DNA of 64,000 nt, from positions 62,001 to 126,000 of the forward strand of contig ONJF01000004.1 in assembly GCA_900318085.1 (NCBI GenBank). The letters run 5' to 3'. The position numbers and the translations under genes are program-made. The notes beneath the pieces are model-generated. The model was not told where the DNA came from. It searched no databases and saw only the letters and a program-made list of their open reading frames with translations. Positions 1 to 7,891 of this stretch are shown piece by piece. Each line of letters opens with the position of its first letter. Within the stretch, counting starts at the first letter, position 1. This stretch comes from an uncultured Bacteroidales bacterium (GTDB lineage: Bacteria; Bacteroidota; Bacteroidia; Bacteroidales; F082).

Positions 1-31
1 GCAAAAGTAGAAATTTAATCGGTTTTTTCCT

Positions 32-39
32 TATTTTTG
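32..39 (+). promoter_or_regulatory. TAnnTTTG -7 promoter box
   Basis: The sequence TATTTTTG matches the Bacteroidota -7 consensus TAnnTTTG. It lies 18 nt before the ATG at 58. This argues against the in-frame TTG at 37, which would overlap the box, and supports the ATG at 58 as the true start of the downstream gene. No clear -33 box is visible in the few bases before it. Confidence 0.6.
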
Positions 40-57
40 GCCCCAAATTTATCAACA

Positions 58-1089
58 ATGGAAAACAATTTTGACCCCAATGCAGCAGCCGTTGCCGACT
101 CAGGCATCTACGGCCTTCCCTGCTCTGCCGAAGAGGCACAAATCATCATCATACCCGTCGAATGGGAACTCACCACCAGCTACAACCGCGGCACCGTCGA
201 CGGCCCGGCCGCCATCATGGAGGCTTCCTTGCAGGTCGACCTCTGCCACCACGACTACCCGGACCTATGGCAGAAAGGCATCTGGATGGATGAATTCCCC
301 AAGGAACTCCGCGAACTGCACGACGAGTTGGCTCCGTTGAGCGAAGACATCATTAACGCGTTATATGAAGGCACCATCGATGACGAGCCCGAGAAATACA
401 ACGCACTCTACGCCCGCATCGAAACCGCCACAGAGAAGAAAAACGCATGGCTGCGCGAGCGCATCGCCTATTGGAAGCAACAAGGCAAGGTGGTGGGCCT
501 TTTGGGCGGCGACCACAGCTGTCCCCTCGCCTATCACCAATACCTTAATGAAAAAGGTGTGGAATACGGCATCTTGCACGCCGATGCCCACTGCGACCTG
601 CGCGACGCCTTCGAAGGCTTCAAATACTCGCACGCCTCTATCTTCTTCAACACATTGAAATTCAGCAATGTGAAGAAACTCGTGCAAGTCGGCATCCGCG
701 ACTACTGCCATCAGGAGAAAGCTTTGGCTGAAAGCCAACCCAACAGAATAAAGGTTTTCTTCGACCGCGACTGCCGTCGCCGCATGTATGAAGGCGCGAC
801 ATGGAAGAACATTGTGGACGAAATGGTGGCAGCCTTGCCCGAGAAGGTCTATCTCTCCATCGACATCGACGCCCTCGACCCGAAGCTCTGCCCCAACACG
901 GGTACGCCCGTGCCAGGTGGCTTGGAATACGAGGAACTGATGTACCTCCTCAATCGCATCCGCGAGGCTGGCAAGGACATTATCGGCTTCGACCTCTGCG
1001 AGGTCTCGCCCGCTCCCGACGGCGGCGACTGGGACGGCAATGTAGGCGCCCGTGTGCTGTTCCATCTCTGTGGTGTGGCAATGAAATAA
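58..1089 (+). CDS. Agmatinase/arginase-family ureohydrolase
   Basis: A 343-residue ureohydrolase that should hydrolyse a guanidino substrate (agmatine, arginine or formiminoglutamate) using a binuclear Mn2+ centre in the cytoplasm. The metal-binding motifs are all present: GGDHS near residues 150-154, DAHCD near 176-180, and SIDID near 267-271, followed by a late EVSP motif. The length agrees with the longer Bacteroidota agmatinase-family branch. The family assignment is secure but the substrate is not, since no polyamine or histidine-degradation gene is adjacent. The ATG at 58 is preferred because a TAnnTTTG promoter box overlaps the upstream TTG. Confidence 0.9.
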   Translation: MENNFDPNAAAVADSGIYGLPCSAEEAQIIIIPVEWELTTSYNRGTVDGPAAIMEASLQVDLCHHDYPDLWQKGIWMDEFPKELRELHDELAPLSEDIINALYEGTIDDEPEKYNALYARIETATEKKNAWLRERIAYWKQQGKVVGLLGGDHSCPLAYHQYLNEKGVEYGILHADAHCDLRDAFEGFKYSHASIFFNTLKFSNVKKLVQVGIRDYCHQEKALAESQPNRIKVFFDRDCRRRMYEGATWKNIVDEMVAALPEKVYLSIDIDALDPKLCPNTGTPVPGGLEYEELMYLLNRIREAGKDIIGFDLCEVSPAPDGGDWDGNVGARVLFHLCGVAMK

Positions 1090-1109
1090 TGGACTGCCAA
1101 TTTCCGGGT

Positions 1110-1180
1110 TTTTGTCAGCATAGATAGCTCACCTGAAGATTCGGTATGACATGCTGACAAAAGCCGAAGCGAATCTATGC
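1110..1180 (+). promoter_or_regulatory. Mutually exclusive hairpins before the EamA gene
   Basis: The 111-nt gap between the hydrolase and transporter genes holds a perfect 12-bp inverted repeat, TTTTGTCAGCAT at 1110-1121 with its complement at 1151-1162. Part of the left arm can also pair elsewhere: GCATAGAT at 1118-1125 matches ATCTATGC at 1173-1180, enclosing TTCGG/CCGAA. The two foldings share bases and cannot form together. This is the geometry of an attenuator or other RNA switch, but no ligand class is recognised. Confidence 0.4.
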
Positions 1181-1200
1181 GCAACTGAAACACTAACACC

Positions 1201-2145
1201 ATGAGCACCCCTTACTTTGGTGAGATTATCGCCCTCATCGTAGCCTTCTCGTGGACGGCCACGGCCTTGTTTGCCGAGACTGCCAGCAAGCGTCTGGGTT
1301 CGCTGCCGCTCAACCTCATCCGCATGGTGCTGTCGTGGGCTTTCCTATCTGTCATGTTGTGGATTGTCACGGGCGCGCCCTACCCCATGCATGCCAACGG
1401 CAAGGCTTGGTTTTGGCTTGCAATGTCCGGGTTGGTGGGCTATGTCTTCGGCGATTGGTGCCTCTTCAATTCCTACATCGTCTTCGGCTCACGCTACGGT
1501 CAGCTCTTCATGACCCTTGCCCCACCCATGGCAGGCATCGCAGGTTGGCTGATGTTGGGCGAGTCGATGTCGTGGCGCTCTTGGTTGGCTATGCTCGTCA
1601 CCCTGACGGGTATCGCCATCTCCATTTTGGCGCGTGGTGGCGAAAACCATAAGATTACGCTCAAACTCCCGTTGAAAGGCGTATTGTTCGGCATCGGTGC
1701 CGGTGTGGGACAAGGTGTCGGCTTGGTGCTCAGCAAGATAGGTTTGGACCATTATGCCCTTTCCATCCCCGCCGACGCACCACAAGCCATCGCGAAGATG
1801 ATGCCTTTCGCAGGCACCTATATCCGTGCCGTGGCTGGCTTTGTGGGTTTCTTCCTTATCTTGGCTTTAACGAAGCAGTTACACTTGGTCGGCAAGGGAC
1901 TCCACGACCGCAAAGGCATGACCTTTGCCGCCCTCACCACCTTCTTTGGCCCCTTCCTAGGCGTGTCGCTCTCGCTCATGGCGGTACAATACGCCAAGGC
2001 CGGCATCGCCTCCACGCTGATGGCACTCACACCCGTGCTCATCATCGTGCCTTACGCCATCATCCACAAGCAGAAGATCTCCGTCAAGGAAGTGATAGGC
2101 ACCTTGATCACTATGGTTGGTGTGGCCTTGTTTTTCTTGCTGTAA
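1201..2145 (+). CDS. EamA/DMT-superfamily transporter
   Basis: A 314-residue inner-membrane protein with about ten hydrophobic segments and two EamA halves, the usual architecture of drug/metabolite transporters. The first half starts with a short loop then SWTATALFAE; the second half begins near residue 160 and ends in a hydrophobic helix with no tail. The substrate cannot be read from the sequence; relatives export amino acids, nucleotides or metabolites. It lies 111 nt after the ureohydrolase with a foldable leader between, so the two may be partly co-transcribed. It converges with the outer-membrane protein gene on the other strand, 8 bp away. Confidence 0.85.
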   Translation: MSTPYFGEIIALIVAFSWTATALFAETASKRLGSLPLNLIRMVLSWAFLSVMLWIVTGAPYPMHANGKAWFWLAMSGLVGYVFGDWCLFNSYIVFGSRYGQLFMTLAPPMAGIAGWLMLGESMSWRSWLAMLVTLTGIAISILARGGENHKITLKLPLKGVLFGIGAGVGQGVGLVLSKIGLDHYALSIPADAPQAIAKMMPFAGTYIRAVAGFVGFFLILALTKQLHLVGKGLHDRKGMTFAALTTFFGPFLGVSLSLMAVQYAKAGIASTLMALTPVLIIVPYAIIHKQKISVKEVIGTLITMVGVALFFLL

Positions 2146-2153
2146 CCAGTGCC

Positions 2154-3287
2154 TCAAAACCGATACACCAGCATTCCTTTCAGCATCCAATCGTGGAAGA
2201 TGCCGCGGAATCCGATGTCATCCACATAATCAGGCAGATTCAACTGATTGACATTAACGGCATCACGGCTACGGAAATAGAAGCGGTTATAAGTGAACTG
2301 TGCCGTGAAGAAGAACCGACTCCATGTAAGGCTAGCAGCCGCGCTACCGATATAGTTGGGCATGGGATAGCACCACACTTTGGAGATCCTTTCACCTGTA
2401 TGATGGCCTTCCACGTCATAAGAATATGAAGTGGTTTTCAAATAATTGGCCAAGGTAATCACGGGCATGGCGGTCAGGTTGAGGGTGACATTGCGCAGCC
2501 CTTGGTCGCGCAAGCCCGTCGGGTCTTTGTGCCAAAGCACGAAATTGACCGAATAGCCGCCGCCTATTGACGCCTGCATAGTGGAGAAACAGTCAAGAAG
2601 GTTGTATGTGCCAAGAACCACCTCCGGGCTATTGTACAAGCTGCCTTGCATATAACGAGCCGTAACCAACCACGAGCCAGCTGTGTGACGCTGAACCAAC
2701 CCAATCTTATATGAGGCCGGATAGGCAAAGCGTTTGTTGTTGAATACATAATAACCGTCAAGTGTGAAATTCTTTAGTAGTGCGTTCTCTTCCGTGGTCC
2801 ATTGGTCTTCCCAATAGCCCTCTTCTCCCTCCTCTCCTATCGTCAAGCCAGTGGTAAACGGGTTGCTAATGCTGAAGTATTCAACATGCGCACCCCACGA
2901 CTTCCCTTTGATGTTCAGGCCCAAGGAACGTTTCTTTTGGGCACTTCGTGGGCCCACCTCCAAACCGTAGCCGAAACCGACATTGCCATAGCCCAAATCA
3001 ATGCCGACCTTCTTGCACAGGTTCTCCGAGAGGCTATAAGTCGACACGCAAGGCAAGGTGGTGCCGTCAGCGTATTTCACTTTGAAATCGACATCCACAT
3101 CGAACCCCGCCTTCTGTCCCGTGCTGAACAAGCCCAATGAAAAACCCGCTTTTGGCTGATAAACAAAGGCCGTGTCGACCACTGCAGGCTTGGTCAGGAA
3201 AGCGTTGACCTTATTCCAAAATCCTATCTCTTGTGCATGTGCCGACATAGCGGCAAACAGAAAAGCTATAGCGATGAGTTTTTTCAT
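2154..3287 (-). CDS. Outer-membrane beta-barrel protein, DUF4421-like
   Basis: A 377-residue exported protein starting with MKKLIAIAFLFAAMSAHA and an AQE cleavage site. The mature part is rich in alternating aromatic strands (GLDGYYVF, FFFTAQFTYNRFYF) and ends in MLVYRF, so a terminal aromatic residue typical of outer-membrane barrels. The pattern YSLSENLCKKVGIDLGYG resembles DUF4421 proteins of Bacteroidota. Function is unknown. An in-frame ATG five codons upstream is possible, but the chosen start directly precedes the signal peptide. It is a single gene, convergent with the EamA transporter. Confidence 0.65.
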   Translation of the reverse strand: MKKLIAIAFLFAAMSAHAQEIGFWNKVNAFLTKPAVVDTAFVYQPKAGFSLGLFSTGQKAGFDVDVDFKVKYADGTTLPCVSTYSLSENLCKKVGIDLGYGNVGFGYGLEVGPRSAQKKRSLGLNIKGKSWGAHVEYFSISNPFTTGLTIGEEGEEGYWEDQWTTEENALLKNFTLDGYYVFNNKRFAYPASYKIGLVQRHTAGSWLVTARYMQGSLYNSPEVVLGTYNLLDCFSTMQASIGGGYSVNFVLWHKDPTGLRDQGLRNVTLNLTAMPVITLANYLKTTSYSYDVEGHHTGERISKVWCYPMPNYIGSAAASLTWSRFFFTAQFTYNRFYFRSRDAVNVNQLNLPDYVDDIGFRGIFHDWMLKGMLVYRF

Positions 3288-3373
3288 TGTTCCCTTAATC
3301 ATTAGTATTCAGGTTGCAAAAATACTTTTTTTTATTTTATAAGGTGAAAAAGAAAAGAATCCAAAAGATTCCT

Positions 3374-3381
3374 TATCTTTG
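3374..3381 (+). promoter_or_regulatory. TAnnTTTG -7 box for the phosphate operon
   Basis: TATCTTTG lies 28 nt before the ATG at 3410 of the first DUF47 gene. An open frame extends upstream to 3314 but would cross this box, so translation is assigned to 3410. Confidence 0.6.
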
Positions 3382-3409
3382 CCCCATAATTCCAAAACCA
3401 TTCCGGAAA

Positions 3410-4057
3410 ATGGCACTGAATAACTTATTCACGAGGGAGAAACGCGAGAAGCACTTCTTCCCCACTTACCTCAAGCAGGCCGAGACAGCGCAGATTGCCG
3501 CCAAATACCTCAAGGAACTGGTCAAAAGCGACGACCCCGAAGAACGCCGTTTGCTCACCCGCATGATCAAAAAGCAGGAGACCACCGGCGACGAGTTGTT
3601 ACGAGAGTTCTATATCGAGCTCAACGAAGCCTTTATCACGCCTTTCGACCGCGAAGACATGAACGCCTTGGCCATGAACCTCGACATGTTCCTCGACTTC
3701 ATCAACCACTCGGCCAAGACCATCCTGATGTACAACCCCAAGAAGATCGACAAGCAAATCAAGGAAATCGTTGACAATATCCACGAAGACGCCTCCATCA
3801 TTATGGATGTGTTCGGACTTCTGGACGAACTCAGCAAGAACCATCAGCAGATCAGCGAGTTGTGCCAAAAGGTAACGCTCATCGAGCATGCCGTCGACGA
3901 CATCTATGGCGACTACATCTCCTACCTCTTCGAGAACGAAAAAGACGAGATCGAGCTGTTGAAATACAAGGAGATCGCCCAGGTGGTGGAAGACACCACC
4001 GACCGCGCCAAGGAAGTGACCAGTACCGTGAAAAGTCTTATCATAAAAGAATCGTGA
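3410..4057 (+). CDS. DUF47 PhoU-like phosphate transport regulator, copy 1
   Basis: A 215-residue all-helical cytoplasmic protein of the DUF47 (PhoU-like) family, which regulates or accompanies Pit-type phosphate transporters. It begins MALNNLFTREKREKHFF and shows the family pattern of acidic four-helix segments, including TPFDREDMNALA near residue 80. Its TGA stop overlaps the ATG of the Pit gene (TGATG at 4055-4059), which suggests translational coupling. A second, divergent DUF47 gene follows the transporter, so this is one half of an unusual pair bracketing a permease. Confidence 0.88.
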   Translation: MALNNLFTREKREKHFFPTYLKQAETAQIAAKYLKELVKSDDPEERRLLTRMIKKQETTGDELLREFYIELNEAFITPFDREDMNALAMNLDMFLDFINHSAKTILMYNPKKIDKQIKEIVDNIHEDASIIMDVFGLLDELSKNHQQISELCQKVTLIEHAVDDIYGDYISYLFENEKDEIELLKYKEIAQVVEDTTDRAKEVTSTVKSLIIKES

Positions 4058-5124
4058 TGAACCTCCTCACCATAGCCGTCATCCTGTCGATCCTGCTGGC
4101 CTTCGTCTTCACCTTCCTCAACGGCATGAACGACGCGGCCAACTCCATCTCGACCATCATCGCCACCAAGGTGATGACGCCCATGCAGGCCATCCTTTGG
4201 GCCTCGTTCTGGGAGTTCACCGCCTTCATCATCATCCGGTTGGTGTTCAACCAACAGTTCGCCGTGGGTAACACCATGGCCAACTTCGCCGACCAAAATG
4301 TCATCGATCCCTACCTGATCCTGTCGGCATTGGTGGGCGCCGCCATCTGGGTGGCCATCTGCACCCGCAACGGCATGCCCATCTCCACCTCGCATGCCCT
4401 CATCGGCGGCATCATCGGCGCAGCCTGGTTCGTCAACGGCAGCGCAGTGCTGCACATGAAGCCTATCTTGCTCACATTGGCCTTCATCGTCCTGTCGCCG
4501 CTCATTGGGTTGTTCTTGGGATTCTTCCTCGAATGCATCTTCTTGAGGCTTTTCAAGAACAGCTCGCGCAAGCGCGTCGACAAAATCTTCAAGGTGCTGC
4601 AGCATTTCTCTACAGCGGCGTTCTGCATCGGTCACGGCTCCAACGACGCGCCCAAGACCATGGGTATCATCGCCGTGCTGATGGCCAGCGTCTTCACCAC
4701 CGAAGGCGTCGGACAAGGCATGCAAGACTTCATCAGCAACTTTTACGATAGCAGCCAAGCCTTCCATATCCCCGACACTTTGGCCGTCATCTGCTATGTC
4801 ATCATGTCGTTGGGCATCCTGATTGGCGGCAAGAACGTCATCAAGACCATGGGCGGCGGCTTGGCCAAAATCACGCCTGTGCGCGGCTTCTCGGCCGAGT
4901 TTGCCGGTGCCACCACCTTGATCGCCACCTCGTTCATGGGCATCCCTGTCAGCACGACGCACACCATCACTGGCGGCGTCATCGGCGTGGGTCTCACCGA
5001 TGGCGTGAAGTCGGTGAAATGGGTCACCGCCAAGCGCATCGTCCTGTCGTGGATCCTCACCATCCCCGTGCCTCTGGCCATCGCCGGGTTGCTTAACATG
5101 TTGTTCCACCTCTTACCCATCTGA
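4057..5124 (+). CDS. Pit-family inorganic phosphate transporter
   Basis: A 355-residue inner-membrane phosphate:cation symporter of the PiT family. Both inverted PiT signature repeats are visible: GMNDAANSISTIIATKVM near residue 23 and GHGSNDAPKTMGI in the second half, along with two STSH/STTHT motifs. The start at 4057 overlaps the stop of the preceding DUF47 gene; longer upstream frames are antisense-like composition and lack membrane segments. It is the middle gene of a DUF47-Pit-DUF47 operon, so phosphate uptake is the likely role, although PiT relatives may move metal-phosphate complexes. Confidence 0.92.
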   Translation: MNLLTIAVILSILLAFVFTFLNGMNDAANSISTIIATKVMTPMQAILWASFWEFTAFIIIRLVFNQQFAVGNTMANFADQNVIDPYLILSALVGAAIWVAICTRNGMPISTSHALIGGIIGAAWFVNGSAVLHMKPILLTLAFIVLSPLIGLFLGFFLECIFLRLFKNSSRKRVDKIFKVLQHFSTAAFCIGHGSNDAPKTMGIIAVLMASVFTTEGVGQGMQDFISNFYDSSQAFHIPDTLAVICYVIMSLGILIGGKNVIKTMGGGLAKITPVRGFSAEFAGATTLIATSFMGIPVSTTHTITGGVIGVGLTDGVKSVKWVTAKRIVLSWILTIPVPLAIAGLLNMLFHLLPI

Positions 5125-5129
5125 TTGCC

Positions 5130-5783
5130 ATGAGTCTCAACAGTTTCTTCCAGTTTTTCGTCCCCAAGGAAAAGAAGTTCTACCCGCTCTACCAACAGCA
5201 GGCAGCATACATCGACAAGGCGGCCACGCTTTTGAGGCAGATGCTCTTGGAGACCGATCTTGACCAGCTCGAAGCTTTGAGAAAAGACATCAAAGTCTGT
5301 GAGACTAAAGGCGACGAGGTGCTCCGCGACTTCTACAGCCAGCTCTTCAGCACCGTGCTGACGCCTTTTGACCGCGACGATGTGCACGAACTCGCCGAGA
5401 TGATGGACACCTTCCTCGACCGCATCGACGACTCGGCCAACATCGTACTCACCCGTCGTTTCCTCGATGTCGACCCTGACCTAACCACCATGGCGGAAAA
5501 CATCACGTTTGCCGCCGAGAACCTCAGCACCATTATCGGCAACCTGGAATATTTGGACAACAACGGCAAGGGGAAGGAGATTGTTCGCTTGTGCCACGAA
5601 ATCAAGGCCTTGGAAAACGAGAATGACGTGCTCTACGGAAACTACATCAGCAAATTGTTCAATAACAACTATTCACTCACGGAAATCATCAAACGCAAAG
5701 ACTTGGTGCAGGTGCTGGAGAACACGACGAATTCTGTGAAGTATATATCAGATAAGATTAGGAGTATTATTAGTAAGTTATGA
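5130..5783 (+). CDS. DUF47 PhoU-like phosphate transport regulator, copy 2
   Basis: A 217-residue DUF47 protein starting MSLNSFFQFFVPKEKKFY, 5 bp after the Pit stop codon. It shares the TPFDRDDVHELAE motif with the gene upstream of the transporter but is otherwise quite divergent, so the two are old paralogues or distinct subfamilies rather than a recent duplication. Together they flank the permease. A heteromeric regulator is one possible reading; sequence alone cannot show this. Confidence 0.87.
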   Translation: MSLNSFFQFFVPKEKKFYPLYQQQAAYIDKAATLLRQMLLETDLDQLEALRKDIKVCETKGDEVLRDFYSQLFSTVLTPFDRDDVHELAEMMDTFLDRIDDSANIVLTRRFLDVDPDLTTMAENITFAAENLSTIIGNLEYLDNNGKGKEIVRLCHEIKALENENDVLYGNYISKLFNNNYSLTEIIKRKDLVQVLENTTNSVKYISDKIRSIISKL

Positions 5784-5790
5784 ATTAAAT

Positions 5791-5904
5791 GGCTTCTGGC
5801 CTTTGGCCTCTGGCTTCTGGCAGCCCTTCCATGCGGCGTCATTGCGGACTTGATCCGCAATCTCATACAGCCAGAGGAGTTGCCAAAAGCCAGTAGCCAA
5901 TAGC
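5791..5904. repeat. GGCTTCTGGC array flanking a REP-like hairpin
   Basis: Between the DUF47 gene and pncB lie several imperfect copies of a TGGCTTC/TGGCCT-type unit (5791-5820), then inverted versions (GCCAGAGG, GCCAAAAGCC, GCCAGTAGCC; 5869-5902). They bracket a perfect hairpin ATTGCGGA (5841-5848) / TCCGCAAT (5854-5861). A related array occurs at 26543-26613. It is non-coding and could act as a transcript-stabilising or terminating structure. Confidence 0.6.
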
Positions 5905-5923
5905 TACATAAAAACAAACCACC

Positions 5924-7117
5924 ATGCGACAAATCATCACCAGCCTATTAGACAACGACCTCTACACTTTCAGCGTGTGCTACGCCTACCTGCAGAAATT
6001 CCCTCGCGCCATGGGACAATACACCTTTGTCGACCGCAACAACACAGTCTATCCCAAGGGCTTTGCCGAGAAATTGCGCGAACAGTTCGACCTTTACGGC
6101 AACATCAAAATCACCGACGAGGAAGTGCGTTTCATGAAACGGAAATGCTATTACTTCCCGCTGTGGTTCTTCACCTTCCTGAAAGGTTTCCACATGCGTC
6201 CCTCCGAGGTTGAGGTGAGCCAAGACGAGGAAGGCCATCTCCACATCCAGGTGACCGGTCTGCTGTGGCGCACCGTGTTTTGGGAGATGCCCATCCTGGC
6301 CACTGTCTCCGAACTCATGCATGAGCTGAAAGGCGAGTTTGAGACTTACGATGCCGAAAAAGAATACCAGAAGTCCTATGCCAAGGGCATCCGTCTCATC
6401 GGCAACGGCGTCAAGTTCAGCGACTTCGGCACACGTCGCCGTTTCTCCTTCGAACATCAGGACCTTGTCATCCGCAGCTTCATCGAGGCACAGAAGCAGT
6501 TCACCAAGACCTGTTTCGTGGGTACCTCAAACGTGCTGCTGGCCATGAAGTACAACCTCACCCCCATCGGCACCATGAGCCACCAGTTCATCGAGACTTG
6601 TTCCTTGTATGGCTACAACGAGGCCAACTACCTTGCCATGGACTACTGGCAGGACGTGTATGCCGGCAGCTTGGGTGTGTTCCTCTATGACACCTACACG
6701 CGCAAGGCCTTCTTCCAGAACTTCACCCAACTGCACGCCAAACTGTTTGACGGCTTGCGTGTCGACAGTGGCGACAACTACGAAGCCTTGGAGGAAATCA
6801 TCGAGAAATACAAGGAACTCGGCGTTGACCCGGCCCAGAAGTCCATCATCTTCAGCAACGGCTTGAATGTGGACGAGGCCATCGCCATCCACGAGGCGGT
6901 CGCTGGCCGGATGCAAGACTCCTTCGGTATCGGCACCCACCTCACCTGCGATGTCGACAACGTGAAGGCCATGAACATCGTGGTGAAGCTCACGGCAGCC
7001 AAGATCACCGAGAAACGCACATGGAAGAAGGTGGTCAAGCTCAGCGACGACCTCGGCAAGTACACCGGCGACCCCGGCGAGATCGAGATCTGCAAGAAGA
7101 CCTTGGAGATTGAATGA
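5924..7117 (+). CDS. pncB: Nicotinate phosphoribosyltransferase
   Basis: A 397-residue cytoplasmic enzyme that joins nicotinate to PRPP with ATP hydrolysis to give nicotinate mononucleotide, in the Preiss-Handler NAD salvage pathway. It starts with the family signature SLLDNDLYTFSV, has the catalytic histidine in GTMSHQF (His220), the RVDSGD PRPP-binding region near residue 285, and FSNGLNVDEA further on. Length is normal for the bacterial PncB branch. It is likely a single transcription unit, separated from the phosphate operon by a repeat array. Confidence 0.95.
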   Translation: MRQIITSLLDNDLYTFSVCYAYLQKFPRAMGQYTFVDRNNTVYPKGFAEKLREQFDLYGNIKITDEEVRFMKRKCYYFPLWFFTFLKGFHMRPSEVEVSQDEEGHLHIQVTGLLWRTVFWEMPILATVSELMHELKGEFETYDAEKEYQKSYAKGIRLIGNGVKFSDFGTRRRFSFEHQDLVIRSFIEAQKQFTKTCFVGTSNVLLAMKYNLTPIGTMSHQFIETCSLYGYNEANYLAMDYWQDVYAGSLGVFLYDTYTRKAFFQNFTQLHAKLFDGLRVDSGDNYEALEEIIEKYKELGVDPAQKSIIFSNGLNVDEAIAIHEAVAGRMQDSFGIGTHLTCDVDNVKAMNIVVKLTAAKITEKRTWKKVVKLSDDLGKYTGDPGEIEICKKTLEIE

Positions 7118-7125
7118 TTCCGCAT

Positions 7126-7245
7126 GTGGAGACGCGATTAACTCCGTAGAATTATCATTTCATAGCGTTTCCAATGCATTTTTGAGACAAGACAAATCGG
7201 CGTTTGGAGATATTATCGTTGGTTTCTAGACGCGACAAATCGGTA
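7126..7245. repeat. Degenerate REP-like inverted repeat
   Basis: This non-coding stretch between the convergent pncB and response-regulator genes starts with GTGGAGACGCGATTAA and ends with GGTATCTCTACAC, an imperfect inverted repeat. Internal copies read ACAAATCGG. The 13-mer GAGACGCGATTAA at 7129-7141 is shared with the perfect palindrome at 56920-56949, so both belong to one repeat family. Confidence 0.45.
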
Positions 7246-7248
7246 TCT

Positions 7249-7887
7249 CTACACTACCCCTCTTATGAGGGCGAACTTGATCATGTCGGTGATGGAATTG
7301 AGGTTGAACTTACGATAGATGTTTTCCCTATGCCTTTCAACGGTTCGCAGACTGACACATAACTCATTGGCGATTTGTTTCGCGCTTTTCCCTTGCACGA
7401 AAAGACGCATGACTTCGGCTTCGCGTGGTGTCAGGTCGAGGTCTTCGTCATCATTGGGACTGTTCCGCATACGATTGAATCCGAAACAATACTCGTCATT
7501 CATGATCGACAAAATGATATTGCCCAAATCCGACGACTCGACCTCCTTGCCAATGACACCATGTATGCCTTGACCAGCTAGTCGAACCACCTCGGGAGCA
7601 TCGGTGGCGCTGGTAACAACCAACACTTTCACGTTTGAGCCGTGCTTCTTTAGGGCCTCGATGACATCATTTCCATTGCCGTCAGGAAGGAAAAAGTCGA
7701 GCATGACAAGGTCTATCCCATCGGGATGGCTCTCTATGAATGAGACAGCCTCTTGCACATTGGCCGTGGAGGCCACAACGATACAATCAATGCCTGAAAA
7801 CGAAAGCGCCAATTGCAATCCTTCGCGGTAAATCGGATGATCCTCAACGAGCAATATCCTAATTGGTTTATTGAATTGCTTTGTCAT
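7249..7887 (-). CDS. NarL/LuxR-type response regulator
   Basis: A 212-residue transcription factor with an N-terminal receiver domain (acidic pair E15-D16, phospho-acceptor Asp64 in LVMLDFFLPDG, Lys114 in IGKE) and a C-terminal LuxR helix-turn-helix from about residue 145 (LTPREAEVMRLFVQGKSAKQIA). It starts 4 bp after the stop codon of the histidine kinase gene, so the pair forms one operon. Phosphorylation by that kinase should control DNA binding. Target genes are unknown; the T9SS cargo gene upstream of the kinase is a neighbour only. Confidence 0.92.
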   Translation of the reverse strand: MTKQFNKPIRILLVEDHPIYREGLQLALSFSGIDCIVVASTANVQEAVSFIESHPDGIDLVMLDFFLPDGNGNDVIEALKKHGSNVKVLVVTSATDAPEVVRLAGQGIHGVIGKEVESSDLGNIILSIMNDEYCFGFNRMRNSPNDDEDLDLTPREAEVMRLFVQGKSAKQIANELCVSLRTVERHRENIYRKFNLNSITDMIKFALIRGVV

Positions 7888-7891
7888 ATAA

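Noticed and set aside
37-57. TTG start for the ureohydrolase
   Set aside because: The TTG overlaps the TAnnTTTG promoter box and adds residues not expected in the family; the ATG at 58 is preferred.
3922-5109. Long minus-strand open frame opposite the Pit gene
   Set aside because: Its sequence is rich in Asp, Gly, His and Arg with no domain, as expected from reading the complement of a GC-rich membrane protein gene.
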